A stretch of DNA of 64,000 bases from Saccharomycopsis malanga (lineage: Eukaryota; Ascomycota; Saccharomycetes; Ascoideales; Saccharomycopsidaceae), in assembly GCA_004014935.1 (NCBI GenBank), contig CP025322.1:2790001-2854000 (forward strand). Direction: 5' to 3'. Made by a program: the position numbers and the translations under genes. Positions 48,775 to 58,770 of the stretch are shown here, piece by piece; position 1 is the first letter of the stretch; each line of letters begins with the position of its first letter. The notes under the pieces were generated by a model, which was not told the origin of the DNA, did not search any database, and saw only the letters and a list, made by a program, of their open reading frames with translations.

Positions 48775-51354
48775 TCAAAACCACACTCTACTGAGCAAAT
48801 CGTAGATCTCGTCATCAGTCAAGCTTGTAATGTTTAACCCATCTTTCAACCTTGTAAAGTCCTGCAAGTTTTTAAACCGCTGAAAGTCACTCACAAGATC
48901 ACCGTTGTATGGATTGAAAAGAGAAAAGTTTTTCTTGTTAGTTATTAAGACATTGCAACTATCAACAACTCTTACCAAGAATTGTTGTTGACTAACAGAA
49001 TCATAAATCATGGGATTGACTTGAGTGATTTCATCATCATTATCCAAATGTAGGATTTTTTCCAATACCATCAAGTAATCAAACTTTAACTGTGCTGCTC
49101 CTTTGGCAGAAAACTTGTTGATCTTGATAATGTATGAATAAAAGTAATAGTACAAATGATTCAACAAAAGAGTTTCCACAGACTTGTAATCACTGAGGGT
49201 GTTCAAATAGCCATTACCAAAACAGTTCCTGAGAAACTTTAATTGGTTTATTAGGATATTGATTGGGTTTTTGAGCTCATTTGTCAACTGAAGATTGTCC
49301 CTATTGTCCTCAAAACCATAATTTATATAATCGGCGAAAGAACTTACAGCCTTGCATTTATCCTGTGTTGGTTCATCCGCTATATCACCTTGTTCTGTCC
49401 AATAATTGTTTAAATTAAGATACGCCTTCAAATAAATCTTCAAACTCTTTTTTAGAAAGTTATCCAAAGTATGAAGGGTCTCTTCTATAATGGTATTAAA
49501 TCTGATGATATGTCTTTTGAACAACGAGTCATGGTCTCCAATATAGTTCAGTTCTTGCAAGCTTGGATGACTCTTGACATACTCTGCCATTTTCAAAAAC
49601 TCAACGTTTTGATTATACGACTCTAGTTTGATCACTATATACTTTATGGAGCAATATATTTTACACAATGTCTTGATTTCACTCAAGATGCCGTCGCTAT
49701 GCTGTGTTCGTCCGGTCTCCTTGCTAGTAAATGCCACCAATGAGTCTGCAATCAAGCTGTTCAAGTAACTGGTGCTGGCTATTCTGGAATTCTTTAGCAA
49801 AAAACTAAACTTGTCATGGTACAAGTCAAACAAATGGAAGATGAGCTCTGTGACAAGCTTGAGTTTTAATGCAACTGGAATCTTCAAGCTGACAATGAAA
49901 TCAATGAGATTTTTCAACAAGTTGAGAAAATTAACGGCGATCTTGGTAGGTTTGAGATTGTTATTCTTCACAATGTTAAAGTCAATGGAAAATATATCCT
50001 CACTCATGAATGTTTCTTCGTTGTACGAATTTGGCTCCCGATGGTCTATTACTACACTAGGGAACTTGGAATTGAAATTACGCACCAAATGGGACTTCTC
50101 CAAGGCGATCCAGGAGGACCAGTTGTCATTACTGAGCAATATCTCAAGTATAAGATTATGATCTGTGTAAAAAAACAAATCAAACACGGCAGAATCGTAC
50201 TTGTTCAATTGATACATCAAGTTGGTGAAAAGCCTCGAATTTTCGTTGAAATAAGAACTCTTGTTGGTTTTAATATCATTGAGAAACTTTATTCTGAGAA
50301 ACTTGTTGAATACCTTCACAATCTCTATAATGACAGAATTGTAATGGAGCCCCACAAGATTCACTTGGCTATCCAAATATTTTATAGCATTCTCCAAATA
50401 CTCGTTGCATTCAGAGCTTCTCATGCGTAACGTAGGGGAAAACAACTTTCCGGCTTTGCTCAAGAACACGTCGTCCTGAAGAAAATTGAGAAAATACTCT
50501 GTGGCTAACTCGGGCTGATTGAGCTTGTTCGTCAAGTTTTTGCCATAAAAGTGAAATATAAACTTTGTAATGATTGGCTGAAGAAGTATCTCAACACTCC
50601 ATACTTCTATGCAAGGATCACTCTCAAGATGCATCGTGCTGCGTATTGTTGCATCCAGGCTACCATACAAGCCATTTTTAGCAAGGAAGTGGGTTGCCAC
50701 AATGTAGCAATTCTGGAGACTGTTGAAATTGGTACAGCAATTTGCAATGTCATTAATGTTGGTTATATTATCCAGATCGATCCAGGCTGACTCCTCAACC
50801 AATTCTTTCAAGTCAGCAATAAATAGCGACTTTAATGCCATCACCTTTGCATTATAATCTTCAAAAAGACGTTTGATGCAATCGTGGTGTTGCTCTGTAT
50901 AAACACCATAATATACAGAGCCCCATTCGGTTTTTCCAAAATTTACAATTTGTAGCAATAGTTTCGACATATTTAGCACCTCCGCTTCATAGTAGAACGC
51001 CTTGTTATACTTATCTGTCTCGTCAACCGACAATTCAGCTACCTGCTGGCCCAACTGCTCGTATTTTGACAAAAACAGTTTATATCGAAGTAAACTAATC
51101 TTTTTTTCCACCGTCTCATTCAATTTGTACAAATTTAAAACTTCTTGATGCTTCTCTTTCAACTCCTGAAGCTCTTCTGCTGATTCCAAGTCACTTATCC
51201 TGCTAACTATATCATTGATCTCGTCAAATGTTGATGTAGACACTTCCGCTTTTTTCTGTTGTTTGACGCCCGAACCAGCTTGCAATTGCGCAATTTTATC
51301 ATCAATATCCTTCAAATCATCAATTTTGGTGAACCATTCATTGAGAATTTCCAT
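48775..51354 (-). CDS. TIP20: Tip20/RINT1 subunit of the Dsl1 tethering complex
   Basis: This is an 859-residue protein with an N-terminal coiled coil (about 1-110). It is followed by a long helical RINT1/TIP20 domain containing WSVEILLQPIITKFIFHFYG, QPELATEYFLNFLQDDVFLS and SAWIDLDNITNINDIA. The arrangement and the FHF-G...PE..-YF...L signature fit the family. Tip20 works with Dsl1 and Sec39 at the ER to capture COPI vesicles and assemble SNAREs. Sequence conservation in this family is low, so the call rests on the central signature and length (S. cerevisiae Tip20 has 701 residues). The gene is divergent from NNF1 with about 176 bp between start codons. Confidence 0.8.
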   Translation of the reverse strand: MEILNEWFTKIDDLKDIDDKIAQLQAGSGVKQQKKAEVSTSTFDEINDIVSRISDLESAEELQELKEKHQEVLNLYKLNETVEKKISLLRYKLFLSKYEQLGQQVAELSVDETDKYNKAFYYEAEVLNMSKLLLQIVNFGKTEWGSVYYGVYTEQHHDCIKRLFEDYNAKVMALKSLFIADLKELVEESAWIDLDNITNINDIANCCTNFNSLQNCYIVATHFLAKNGLYGSLDATIRSTMHLESDPCIEVWSVEILLQPIITKFIFHFYGKNLTNKLNQPELATEYFLNFLQDDVFLSKAGKLFSPTLRMRSSECNEYLENAIKYLDSQVNLVGLHYNSVIIEIVKVFNKFLRIKFLNDIKTNKSSYFNENSRLFTNLMYQLNKYDSAVFDLFFYTDHNLILEILLSNDNWSSWIALEKSHLVRNFNSKFPSVVIDHREPNSYNEETFMSEDIFSIDFNIVKNNNLKPTKIAVNFLNLLKNLIDFIVSLKIPVALKLKLVTELIFHLFDLYHDKFSFLLKNSRIASTSYLNSLIADSLVAFTSKETGRTQHSDGILSEIKTLCKIYCSIKYIVIKLESYNQNVEFLKMAEYVKSHPSLQELNYIGDHDSLFKRHIIRFNTIIEETLHTLDNFLKKSLKIYLKAYLNLNNYWTEQGDIADEPTQDKCKAVSSFADYINYGFEDNRDNLQLTNELKNPINILINQLKFLRNCFGNGYLNTLSDYKSVETLLLNHLYYYFYSYIIKINKFSAKGAAQLKFDYLMVLEKILHLDNDDEITQVNPMIYDSVSQQQFLVRVVDSCNVLITNKKNFSLFNPYNGDLVSDFQRFKNLQDFTRLKDGLNITSLTDDEIYDLLSRVWF

Positions 51355-51530
51355 TTTTCACAATGCTTTCAATGCTTCCTATGCTGTTCTTCGTGCCATT
51401 GCCGCCAACACCATTATAATCTCATCTATCAGGGGTGACCCGGATGAAAATAATAATTGGAGTGCGGGTAACCAGTCGCGTAAATAGGTATGTTTATATG
51501 TAAACAGTGAGCGATGAGGTAAGTTATTTA

Positions 51531-52376
51531 ATGAAGAAGGTAAATAAGCAAGAAAGTGAGTTAAAAATGGAGAAAATGGGTGAAAAGCTTGGTGAAGATG
51601 CTTCTGAGCATCAGAGGACATTGGGCACTGCAACTTTAGTTGATCAAGGGAGCGCAAATGATGGAAATGAGCAACTGGACGTACACAATATTGAAAAAGA
51701 TGTGGAGATGGAAGATCAGGAAGTAAAACAAGAAGAATTTGTGAAAGATGATGATGAAGGAGATGTAGAAGAAGATGAAGACTCCATAAGGTATAAATTG
51801 TTACTCAAGGTGATTGACAAGGCATTAAACAAATCGATAGAATGCTTATCGGTTGATAATCTTGTAAAATGTTATCCCTCGTTTGACAGTAAAACGGGCA
51901 CAAAGTATTTGAGCAATTCTGTAGGCCAGATTAACGAGTTTTTCATTAGTAGTTCCACGAAGGAAATAAACCTGATATTGAAAGAAAAGTCTGTAAGGTC
52001 TAAACTTGTTCTGCTAGATCGTGTGATCAGAGAAGCCCAGGAGCTTCTGCAGGAGAACAATAACGCAGACAAGTTGCACATTGACAAGCTATCGCCTGCA
52101 TATTTGCTAGAATACAACTTGTTACGGTCCAAAATGACTTATCACGAGTCTTTGCAAGACAAGTTGGACCAGTTGAAAGCCGATAACGATAATCTTATCA
52201 AGGAGCTCAAACAGGTGGACCAAGATAACAATAATGCCTTGGGCGATCTCGAAAGTTCTGTAAAACAAATGGCGTTGCTCAAGGAGTCGCTTAAAAGTGA
52301 CGAAAAAGAGACAGAGGAGTTTGAAAGCTTTGACACGTATTTTGACACTTTGGCCCAGAAGGAGTTGCTAATATGA
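51531..52376 (+). CDS. NNF1: MIND kinetochore subunit Nnf1
   Basis: From the ATG at 51531 the protein has 281 residues. An acidic N-terminal ~80 residues precede the Nnf1/PMF1 domain: IRYKLLLKVIDKAL, NLVKCYPSFDSKTGT, INEFFISSSTKEINLILKEK and VRSKLVLLDRVIREAQELLQ. A second coiled coil (DKLDQLKADNDNLIKELKQ) fills the C-terminal part. Nnf1 pairs with Mtw1 in the MIND complex that links inner and outer kinetochore. An ATG at 51513 is followed at once by GTAAGT and in-frame TAA. It would only be usable with an intron, and I found no convincing acceptor for one. Confidence 0.78.
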   Translation: MKKVNKQESELKMEKMGEKLGEDASEHQRTLGTATLVDQGSANDGNEQLDVHNIEKDVEMEDQEVKQEEFVKDDDEGDVEEDEDSIRYKLLLKVIDKALNKSIECLSVDNLVKCYPSFDSKTGTKYLSNSVGQINEFFISSSTKEINLILKEKSVRSKLVLLDRVIREAQELLQENNNADKLHIDKLSPAYLLEYNLLRSKMTYHESLQDKLDQLKADNDNLIKELKQVDQDNNNALGDLESSVKQMALLKESLKSDEKETEEFESFDTYFDTLAQKELLI

Positions 52377-53688
52377 TTGCGACTGCAGTGCACTGTGAGA
52401 GGTTTGAAAGTCTGACTAAATTGGATAATTTGGCTGGCATTTATAAATATATCAATTTTTGTCAAAAAAGGCGGCCATTGGGCAGGATGGCTAGTGTTCT
52501 TGGAGTAGGGATAGTTTATTAGATTGTACTCTTGGAAGAGAAAAATATTTGGCAGGTTCACGGGTTCAACATGACCACTTTTTACAATGCTGAATGTGAT
52601 TCCATAGACAAGTGCAACTGCCTGAAACATGGCTTAGGCCAATAGTGCTTACTTTCCAATCAAGTAACAAGTTTATGGAGTTGCTTGGGTATTCCTAACT
52701 AAATTTTATCAAGCCCCTGTAGACATAGCGCGTATATACAACACTGTTTACTGGGCTCGAAATATACGACATTATTATTATTAGAAAAGCCAAATGTTAT
52801 CGTTGATGATAGAACGCCATCTTCAGAAAAATCAAGGATAACTATGTTTCCAATACAGCATGAAAAGCTTGTATATCAAAGATTTTTTCTCCAATGGCCC
52901 CAGAATGGTAATGACTAGTATTTGCTTTCCGGCAAATTGAGCATCTACTGTTTCTTTGGATGTGAGAGTTGTGGGATTTTGGCTTTATTTTGCATATTGG
53001 CTTTTTTCCTTGAGTTTTGTTAGCCTATATTAGGAACAGAGGCAAAGGTTCTATGGTAAAATCATTTGTAAGAGTTTTCATGAGGGACAATCAGGAAATG
53101 ATTGAGCTGGATTGAATGAAGCTTGTATATTAGCTTGTATCAAGATTTTTCAGTGATAACATGTATATTTCAGTGCTGAACGTTATACAGGAAGATATTT
53201 TTACTAGTTGCAAACACAGCAAATTCAAAGAAGTGCTATAAGGGATATAGTTTAGTTGGGTTATTCGTATAAAGCCTTGTGGTGTTTGCTGATATGTAGA
53301 AAAGCGGTTATTAAATATATATTCCATTTATTCCTAGCCATTTTTAAATAAAAGATAATAATTACAACAAACTTTCAATAATTTGATAAATAAACGAGTA
53401 TAAAAACGATTCACGAATAAAAGATAATATTTAACAAACTTTTTATAATAAAATAAATAAAACAACGAGTATAAAGATTTGAAAAGTAAAAAGTCAATAT
53501 GATTCGTTCAACATATGGCTATATTCATTATGTATTGTAACAAACAGTTTGGTGAAAGCAAGACCTGGAATATACTAAATCAAGGTAATCCTACTTAGAG
53601 CCAGTTTTTTGTATTAATGATGTATTTCAGTAATTACTATCAAATTTTGAAACAATAAACCATAATTGCTATAAAAGCCTAGTGCAAT
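52377..53688. other. Convergent intergenic region with SINE copy 12
   Basis: Holds the SINE at 52473-52783. The rest is AT-rich with short AGCTTGTATATCA repeats near 52870 and 53125-53145. No gene is visible. Confidence 0.5.
52473..52783 (+). mobile_element. SINE copy 12, full length, variant head
   Basis: It starts GGCCATTGGGCAGGATGGCT, the same GGGCAGGATGG variant as copy 5. It has a diverged box B (GGTTCAACATG), a complete body and the 3' block TTTACTGGGCTCGAAATATA with an ATTATTATTATTA tail. It begins 97 bp after the NNF1 stop codon. No clean target-site duplication is evident. Confidence 0.86.
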
Positions 53689-54756
53689 CTACAACTTGTC
53701 CAACTCCAAACCAATGGCTTCATCTTTGATGGCCTCGCTATTTAGGCGATGAATGCACCATATAAATCTTCTGGTGACCTCGAGGGATTGCATTATGAAC
53801 AAGTTGAACTGGGGGTTGGTGTCATTAAAGTAATAAAAGTTTGTAAAGACAAATTTCCACAACCATACAAAACGCAAGGAAAAGTTGAAAACGGTGGAAA
53901 GTATGAGAAACAACCTGAAAGGCATATTTGTGAGGAAGATTTTGCTGATTGTCAATTGCTTAATGTTCCAGTCGACAAAGATATCCCATACAAAGGTGTA
54001 AACTGAGTTTAGGAAAATACAAGCCTTTTCCAACCTCAACAAGTGAGGATTAATAGTTTGGGTGGAGCCGTCTGCTTTATAAGTTCTGGTGAGGAAGATC
54101 ATGACCAAAGGCAAGACGTTGGTGGAATATTTGCAAAAGTTGAGGATGGCTTGTTTGTTTCTACGGTTGGATAAAGTCCATTCGTACCAACATTGGCTTA
54201 ATCGGATCAATTGAGGCAACACCAAGACAACCAAGTCCAAGCCAGACTCATCGAGTTTGTTGCCGTTCGTGAGATACACGATATAATTGGCAAAATCCAA
54301 TATGATTTTGGAATAGGAGGTCAAACTATCGGACAATAAGATATCATTGATTCTGAGAGCCCGGGTGTCTAGTTTTCCAAGCAAAATACGCTTCAAAGTG
54401 CTGAGGACACGGTTTTCCCCATACGAAACCACGAGATACACAGTAGCAATGAATGTGAGAGACGGTACCACTTCTAGCAGAAACACATAGCCATGTATCC
54501 TGAGAAACGTCATGTATGTCAACCAGCTTAGGAGATTCAACAACACCACTTTCTGGAGAAACTTGCCTGTCTTGTACTGCAAGCTGCTAAAGTACTGGTA
54601 GTCTGTGCCTAGATTGAACACCCGTATGATGTTTATATTGAGTTTATCATGGCATATCACGATAATACAGAAATAATAAAATATCCCCAAGTTTATAAGG
54701 GCCAACACCCTATACGAAACTGGAAAATACTCTGTCCAATAAACCGTTTCCTGCAT
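53689..54756 (-). CDS. ERD1: Erd1, EXS-domain Golgi protein
   Basis: From the ATG at 54756 the protein has 355 residues, close to S. cerevisiae Erd1 (362). It has about six hydrophobic segments. EXS-domain landmarks are LPQLIRLSQCWYEWTLSNRR, CKYSTNVLPLVMIFLTR, FVWDIFVDWNIKQ and SLEVTRRFIWCIHRLNSEAI. Erd1 acts in the Golgi in recycling phosphate from glycosylation by-products and in retaining glycosyltransferases and ER-resident proteins. A longer reading from GTG adds three residues and is not needed. Confidence 0.9.
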   Translation of the reverse strand: MQETVYWTEYFPVSYRVLALINLGIFYYFCIIVICHDKLNINIIRVFNLGTDYQYFSSLQYKTGKFLQKVVLLNLLSWLTYMTFLRIHGYVFLLEVVPSLTFIATVYLVVSYGENRVLSTLKRILLGKLDTRALRINDILLSDSLTSYSKIILDFANYIVYLTNGNKLDESGLDLVVLVLPQLIRLSQCWYEWTLSNRRNKQAILNFCKYSTNVLPLVMIFLTRTYKADGSTQTINPHLLRLEKACIFLNSVYTFVWDIFVDWNIKQLTISKIFLTNMPFRLFLILSTVFNFSLRFVWLWKFVFTNFYYFNDTNPQFNLFIMQSLEVTRRFIWCIHRLNSEAIKDEAIGLELDKL

Positions 54757-54986
54757 ATTTACCACTGCCTTTAGTTCAACAGATTAAAAGGTTCATCAAC
54801 CTGTTTATATCCTAATTTTCACTACTTTAAACTAATGATCTGTCATCTTTATGTCCCTAATTTTTTTTTTTTTTCACCCAAATATTTTTCATCTCATCGC
54901 AAGATTTAAGTCCGGCTCATCAGAAAGCTAGCTGATTACAACTTTTTTACGGCATATATAATAATAAAAGAGGTTTAATATTGAAA

Positions 54987-55943
54987 ATGCCAAGCAGCAA
55001 TATTTTGGCTGATTTAAAGCAAAAGTACAGTTATCAAGTCTCCGATGAAACGTCGTCTGTTGAAATGGCCAATATATTAAGAACACTGCGATCAAAGACA
55101 GGAAAGATCAAAAAACATGAATCGAAAACGAAAGCAAAGGCAAAAGTACAAGAGGAAACCGTATTGGAACACATGTCGTCCTCCCGGTTCAAATATCATC
55201 CTTCGGAGCTAAGGTATCAACATCTAGAGGAAATCCCCAACTTGCTAAAACCAAATATGAGACTCATGTTTTGCGGCTTCAATCCCGGAATCCAAAGTGC
55301 TGTCACTGGCCATAGATATGCTCATGTTACCAACTTGTTCTGGAGATTATTAGTGGAATCAGGCCTTTTTATCCCAAGGTTGCCTTTGAAAGAACTGCCG
55401 TCTAAAGAAGAGGTTTACTTTGATTTCGGTAAAGGAGCAGTGACTAAAGAAGACATGCTATATATAATCAAAACTTTGACCTTCAACAATGCCGAAAAGT
55501 ACTTGTTTGACACATTTGACATTGGTTGGACTGATTTGGTAAGCCGGCCTACTAGAAACATCAAAGAACTTACTAGCAAGGAAATGGATGACAACGTCCC
55601 TATTCTTGTCGATAGAATAGCCCTCTACCAGCCTAAAATGGTCTGTTTCATCGGAAAGGACATTTTCAAAAGACTCTTTGCCCATATAAAAAAAGAATCT
55701 GATGTGGATCCCAAAAATTACATTTTTGACAAAAATTTTGTATGGGGAAAACAAAATAACTTGCCTTACTACAAGTTGATTACAGATTATTTTGCCAAGA
55801 AATGTTCAGAACAATTATACGTGCCCATAATTCATGTTTTCCCCTCAACATCCGGATTAGTGGGCTCCATCCGCAAAGAGACAAAACTCCAGCTTTTTAT
55901 TGAGTTGAAAAACGAGTTTGATAGCTTGAAAGAAGAGGTTTGA
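54987..55943 (+). CDS. Mug/TDG-type mismatch-specific uracil-DNA glycosylase
   Basis: From the ATG at 54987 the protein has 318 residues. A basic N-terminal ~85 residues (KIKKHESKTKAKAKVQ) precede the catalytic domain. That domain has the Mug/TDG motifs: MFCGFNPGIQSAVTGHRYAH with the catalytic Asn (N99) retained, NLFWRLLVESGL, FDIGWTDLVSRPTRN, and the DNA-intercalation loop region HVFPSTSGLVGS. Such enzymes remove U or T from G mispairs (S. pombe Thp1, human TDG). S. cerevisiae has no TDG, so a family member in a budding yeast is notable. It is divergent from ERD1 with about 230 bp between start codons. Confidence 0.9.
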   Translation: MPSSNILADLKQKYSYQVSDETSSVEMANILRTLRSKTGKIKKHESKTKAKAKVQEETVLEHMSSSRFKYHPSELRYQHLEEIPNLLKPNMRLMFCGFNPGIQSAVTGHRYAHVTNLFWRLLVESGLFIPRLPLKELPSKEEVYFDFGKGAVTKEDMLYIIKTLTFNNAEKYLFDTFDIGWTDLVSRPTRNIKELTSKEMDDNVPILVDRIALYQPKMVCFIGKDIFKRLFAHIKKESDVDPKNYIFDKNFVWGKQNNLPYYKLITDYFAKKCSEQLYVPIIHVFPSTSGLVGSIRKETKLQLFIELKNEFDSLKEEV

Positions 55944-56109
55944 AATTTGCAATTGTATTTTCCAATTTTCCAATTTGACAACTTCTTCCTCAGTCAAGGA
56001 CCATGATTATACTTCAAAACATTGCTCAAATTGTATATTTCGGATCACGGTAAAATAGACCTTTTACCATAAAGGCTAAAGTGAATTGAAAGCATCAAAG
56101 TTAATACGC

Positions 56110-56395
<286 letters not shown>

Positions 56396-56454
56396 TTATT
56401 AGATTAAAATGAGATTAGTAAATGATGACCTACATAATACTCCATATAATGTTT

Positions 56455-56726
56455 ATTATACCATATATTTCGGGCCCAGTATAATATCAGTTTTGTACAG
56501 GTGCTATGTGTAAAGGAGCTTGTTCTGTTAATCATAATCTTATTACCCAATTGGTTAAAAGTAAGCATTTATTGGTCTAGGTTGTGTTTCAGCTACACTT
56601 GCCTGTAAAGTGACGTTCAGCAGTGAGTAAAAAGCGTCGTGATGGGAATCGAACCGGGGTTCCTGTTAGGTCTTTTTGTTTTCTCTTCACCGAGCACTGA
56701 CCACTCAGCCAAATGGCCCAGTGGTC
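56455..56726 (-). mobile_element. SINE copy 14, full length
   Basis: On the minus strand it begins GACCACTGGGCCATTTGG. Box A is at 56701-56711 with one change and box B at 56645-56655 is intact. The 3' block reads ATACTGGGCCCGAAATATAT. Flanks TATAATGTTT (56445-56454) and TATAACATTT (56727-56736) match at 8 of 10 positions and may be an old target-site duplication. Confidence 0.88.
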
Positions 56727-56928
56727 TATAACATTTGAATAAATAGATTTAAATGAGTTTACTCTATAGCCATTTACAATCATGGTAATTTCAAAAGGCA
56801 TACATCTCCTACTTATTACGTACTATAGCCTTTCATCACCTTCCGTCATAATAATGGCATAATTATCAACTACATGAACACAGCAAACATTATAATAATA
56901 CAATCTTCATTACTCAAGCAGCCCCACA

Positions 56929-57726
56929 CTATTCCTTCTTCTTGAACCGCTTGCTTCTTTCCTTACGGGTATTTTCACGTCTTTCGTTCTTCGACAAGTA
57001 TCTAAACTTCTTCTTCTTGCTCTTTGGAGCCGGTTTAGCAACGCCAGTAAGCACTGCATACTTTTTGGCTCTGCTTACAGCCTGTTCTAGCACCTCTTGG
57101 GACTTGTCCAACTCCACATTATTGAGTTTAGCAATCTGGAACAAGTCTATTCCGCCATCGCCGTTGCCAAGGATCCCGTCGTTCGTTGATATAGACTCTA
57201 TTGTCACAGTAGTCTCGTCTAGCTCCTCGCTATTTCCGTTGATCACTGGATTGTTGAACACAACCTTTCGCTTAAGTATGCCCTTGGAAGTATTCTGGTT
57301 ATCTTCATCATCAAATCCTTTCCATTCTTCCTCACTAGACTCATTGCTTTCCAGAGCCCCTTGGCTATCTTTCTGGAAATTCACCTTCTTTTTCCCAGTG
57401 CGAAACCCGTCATTCTCCTCGAGTTCTTTCTCAACTTGCTGCTGTTTCTCTTGCTCAGCTTTCAAAGCTTTGAGCTTTTCATTCACCAATTCTCGTCTTT
57501 CTTCACGAATCCGCTGACGCTCCTCGAGCCGCTCCTTGGCTAGCTGTTTTTCCTTGAAATCCTGTGCAACCTTCTGACGTTGAACTTTTCTTTTATGAAA
57601 CCCAGTCAAATATTCAAGTCTATCATCTGCATCAAAAGTGACCTCAGCAATCTGCTTTTTTGCCTTTTTTTTGTCAAAATACTTCTGACCTCTCGTCAAA
57701 ATATCCTTGTTTGTGAGTTTCGCCAT
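56929..57726 (-). CDS. RRP17: Ribosome biogenesis factor Rrp17 (Nol12 family)
   Basis: From the ATG at 57726 (MAKLTNKDILTRG) the protein has 265 residues. The Nol12 signature follows: RLEYLTGFHKRKVQRQKVAQ, then an Arg/Glu-rich helix (ERLEERQRIREERRELV). An acidic middle, the conserved-looking QAVSRAKKYAVLTG and a very basic C-terminus (KSKKKKFRYLSKNERRE) complete it. Rrp17 is a nucleolar 5'-3' exonuclease-type factor required for 60S pre-rRNA processing. A longer reading upstream lacks an ATG. The 5' flank has long A/T runs with TGAAAAATT, like the RRPE motif of ribosome-biogenesis promoters. TACTAAC near 57768 could mark a 5' UTR intron, but I found no clear donor. Confidence 0.9.
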   Translation of the reverse strand: MAKLTNKDILTRGQKYFDKKKAKKQIAEVTFDADDRLEYLTGFHKRKVQRQKVAQDFKEKQLAKERLEERQRIREERRELVNEKLKALKAEQEKQQQVEKELEENDGFRTGKKKVNFQKDSQGALESNESSEEEWKGFDDEDNQNTSKGILKRKVVFNNPVINGNSEELDETTVTIESISTNDGILGNGDGGIDLFQIAKLNNVELDKSQEVLEQAVSRAKKYAVLTGVAKPAPKSKKKKFRYLSKNERRENTRKERSKRFKKKE

Positions 57727-58699
57727 TCTTGCTGCAGGTTTTACAATATGGTTCTCTATTGTTAGTAATGTATAATACCGATCATTCTGAAAAATTGAAA
57801 AAATCAAAAAAATTTTTTTTTTTTTTTATTTTTTTTCATATGGTGATGCCATTATGAGCCCCGAAGCACCCACACTTTTGGTATATACAGATTTTGGCAT
57901 GACGCTCCTTTGGGATGCTTTCCGTATTTGGATGCTACAGCCAGGGATGACCCATAACGGGCAATTATGCAATCACGCCCTGCAAGATCCGCGCGTCCTG
58001 CAAGGCGCTGCGGCATGACGCATGCACATGTTGACAGGGCGACGCTTGATTTCAACGTCTTTTTGCCGTTTTAGGAAATGGGCAAAGCTAGACGGGCCAA
58101 GGACTACACAGGGAGAAATTTTAACGACAAGTCCTTAGAAATATAAACGAAATGGCAAAAAATGGAAATCAAGCAGGAATGCAAAGGTGGATAGGAAAGG
58201 CAATGCTTTTTTTGGGTTTCTTATTGGATTTTTTCAAATGTCTTGGAGAATATTGTAAATAGAGAATATAACAGGTTTAAATAGAGCTCGTAATGGGTAG
58301 AAAATGTTGATAATGTTTATGTTATGTGTTCATTAGGGCGACGCGAGCGTCCAAGGTTCGATAGCTTCATCAGAGGTGGATTGTTTTTGATATTGTTTGA
58401 TATTGTTTGATTTTGTTTGATTTTGTTTGATATTGTTTGATTTTGTTTGATTTTTTTCAAACGTCTTGGAAAATAGTATAAATAGAGACTAAAATAGTTG
58501 AAATAGAGCTCTTTATAGTTAGAAAATTGATTTTTAGTCAACTTTTTTCAAACGTCTTGGAGAATATCATAAATAGAGACTAAAATAGTTGATTTAGAGC
58601 TCGTGATGGGTGTAGTTTTTTGATTTTTTAATTTTTTTGAAAAATATTATAAGCAGAGACTGAAATAGTCGATATAGAGCTCTTTATAGATAGAAAAGA
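57727..58699. other. RRP17 promoter and repeats downstream of the AT-hook gene
   Basis: 57850-58060 is GC-richer and probably the RRP17 promoter. 58231-58699 is occupied by a degenerate ~75-150 bp repeat described separately. Confidence 0.5.
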
Positions 58700-58770
58700 T
58701 TAATATTGTTTACGTAATGTGTTCATTAGGGCGACGCGAGCGTCACAAGGTTCAATAGCTTCATCAGAGG
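58231..58770. repeat. Tandem repeat that includes the 3' end of the AT-hook gene
   Basis: Four related units start near 58231, 58449, 58543 and 58632, each with TTCAAACGTCTTGGA or a variant followed by AATAGAGACTAAAATAG and AGAGCTC. The first and last units continue into GTGTTCATTAGGGCGACGCG and AGCTTCATCAGAGGTG, which are the last codons of the gene at 58700-60190. The gene terminus has therefore been duplicated about 390 bp downstream. A small GATATTGTTTGATTTTGTTT array lies at 58380-58456. Confidence 0.82.

Noticed and set aside
51513-51531. Intron at the NNF1 start (ATGAG|GTAAGT)
   Set aside because: No branchpoint or acceptor that would join to the conserved domain; the ATG at 51531 gives a complete protein.
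57727-57800. 5' UTR intron in RRP17 based on TACTAAC
   Set aside because: No convincing donor site upstream; left open.
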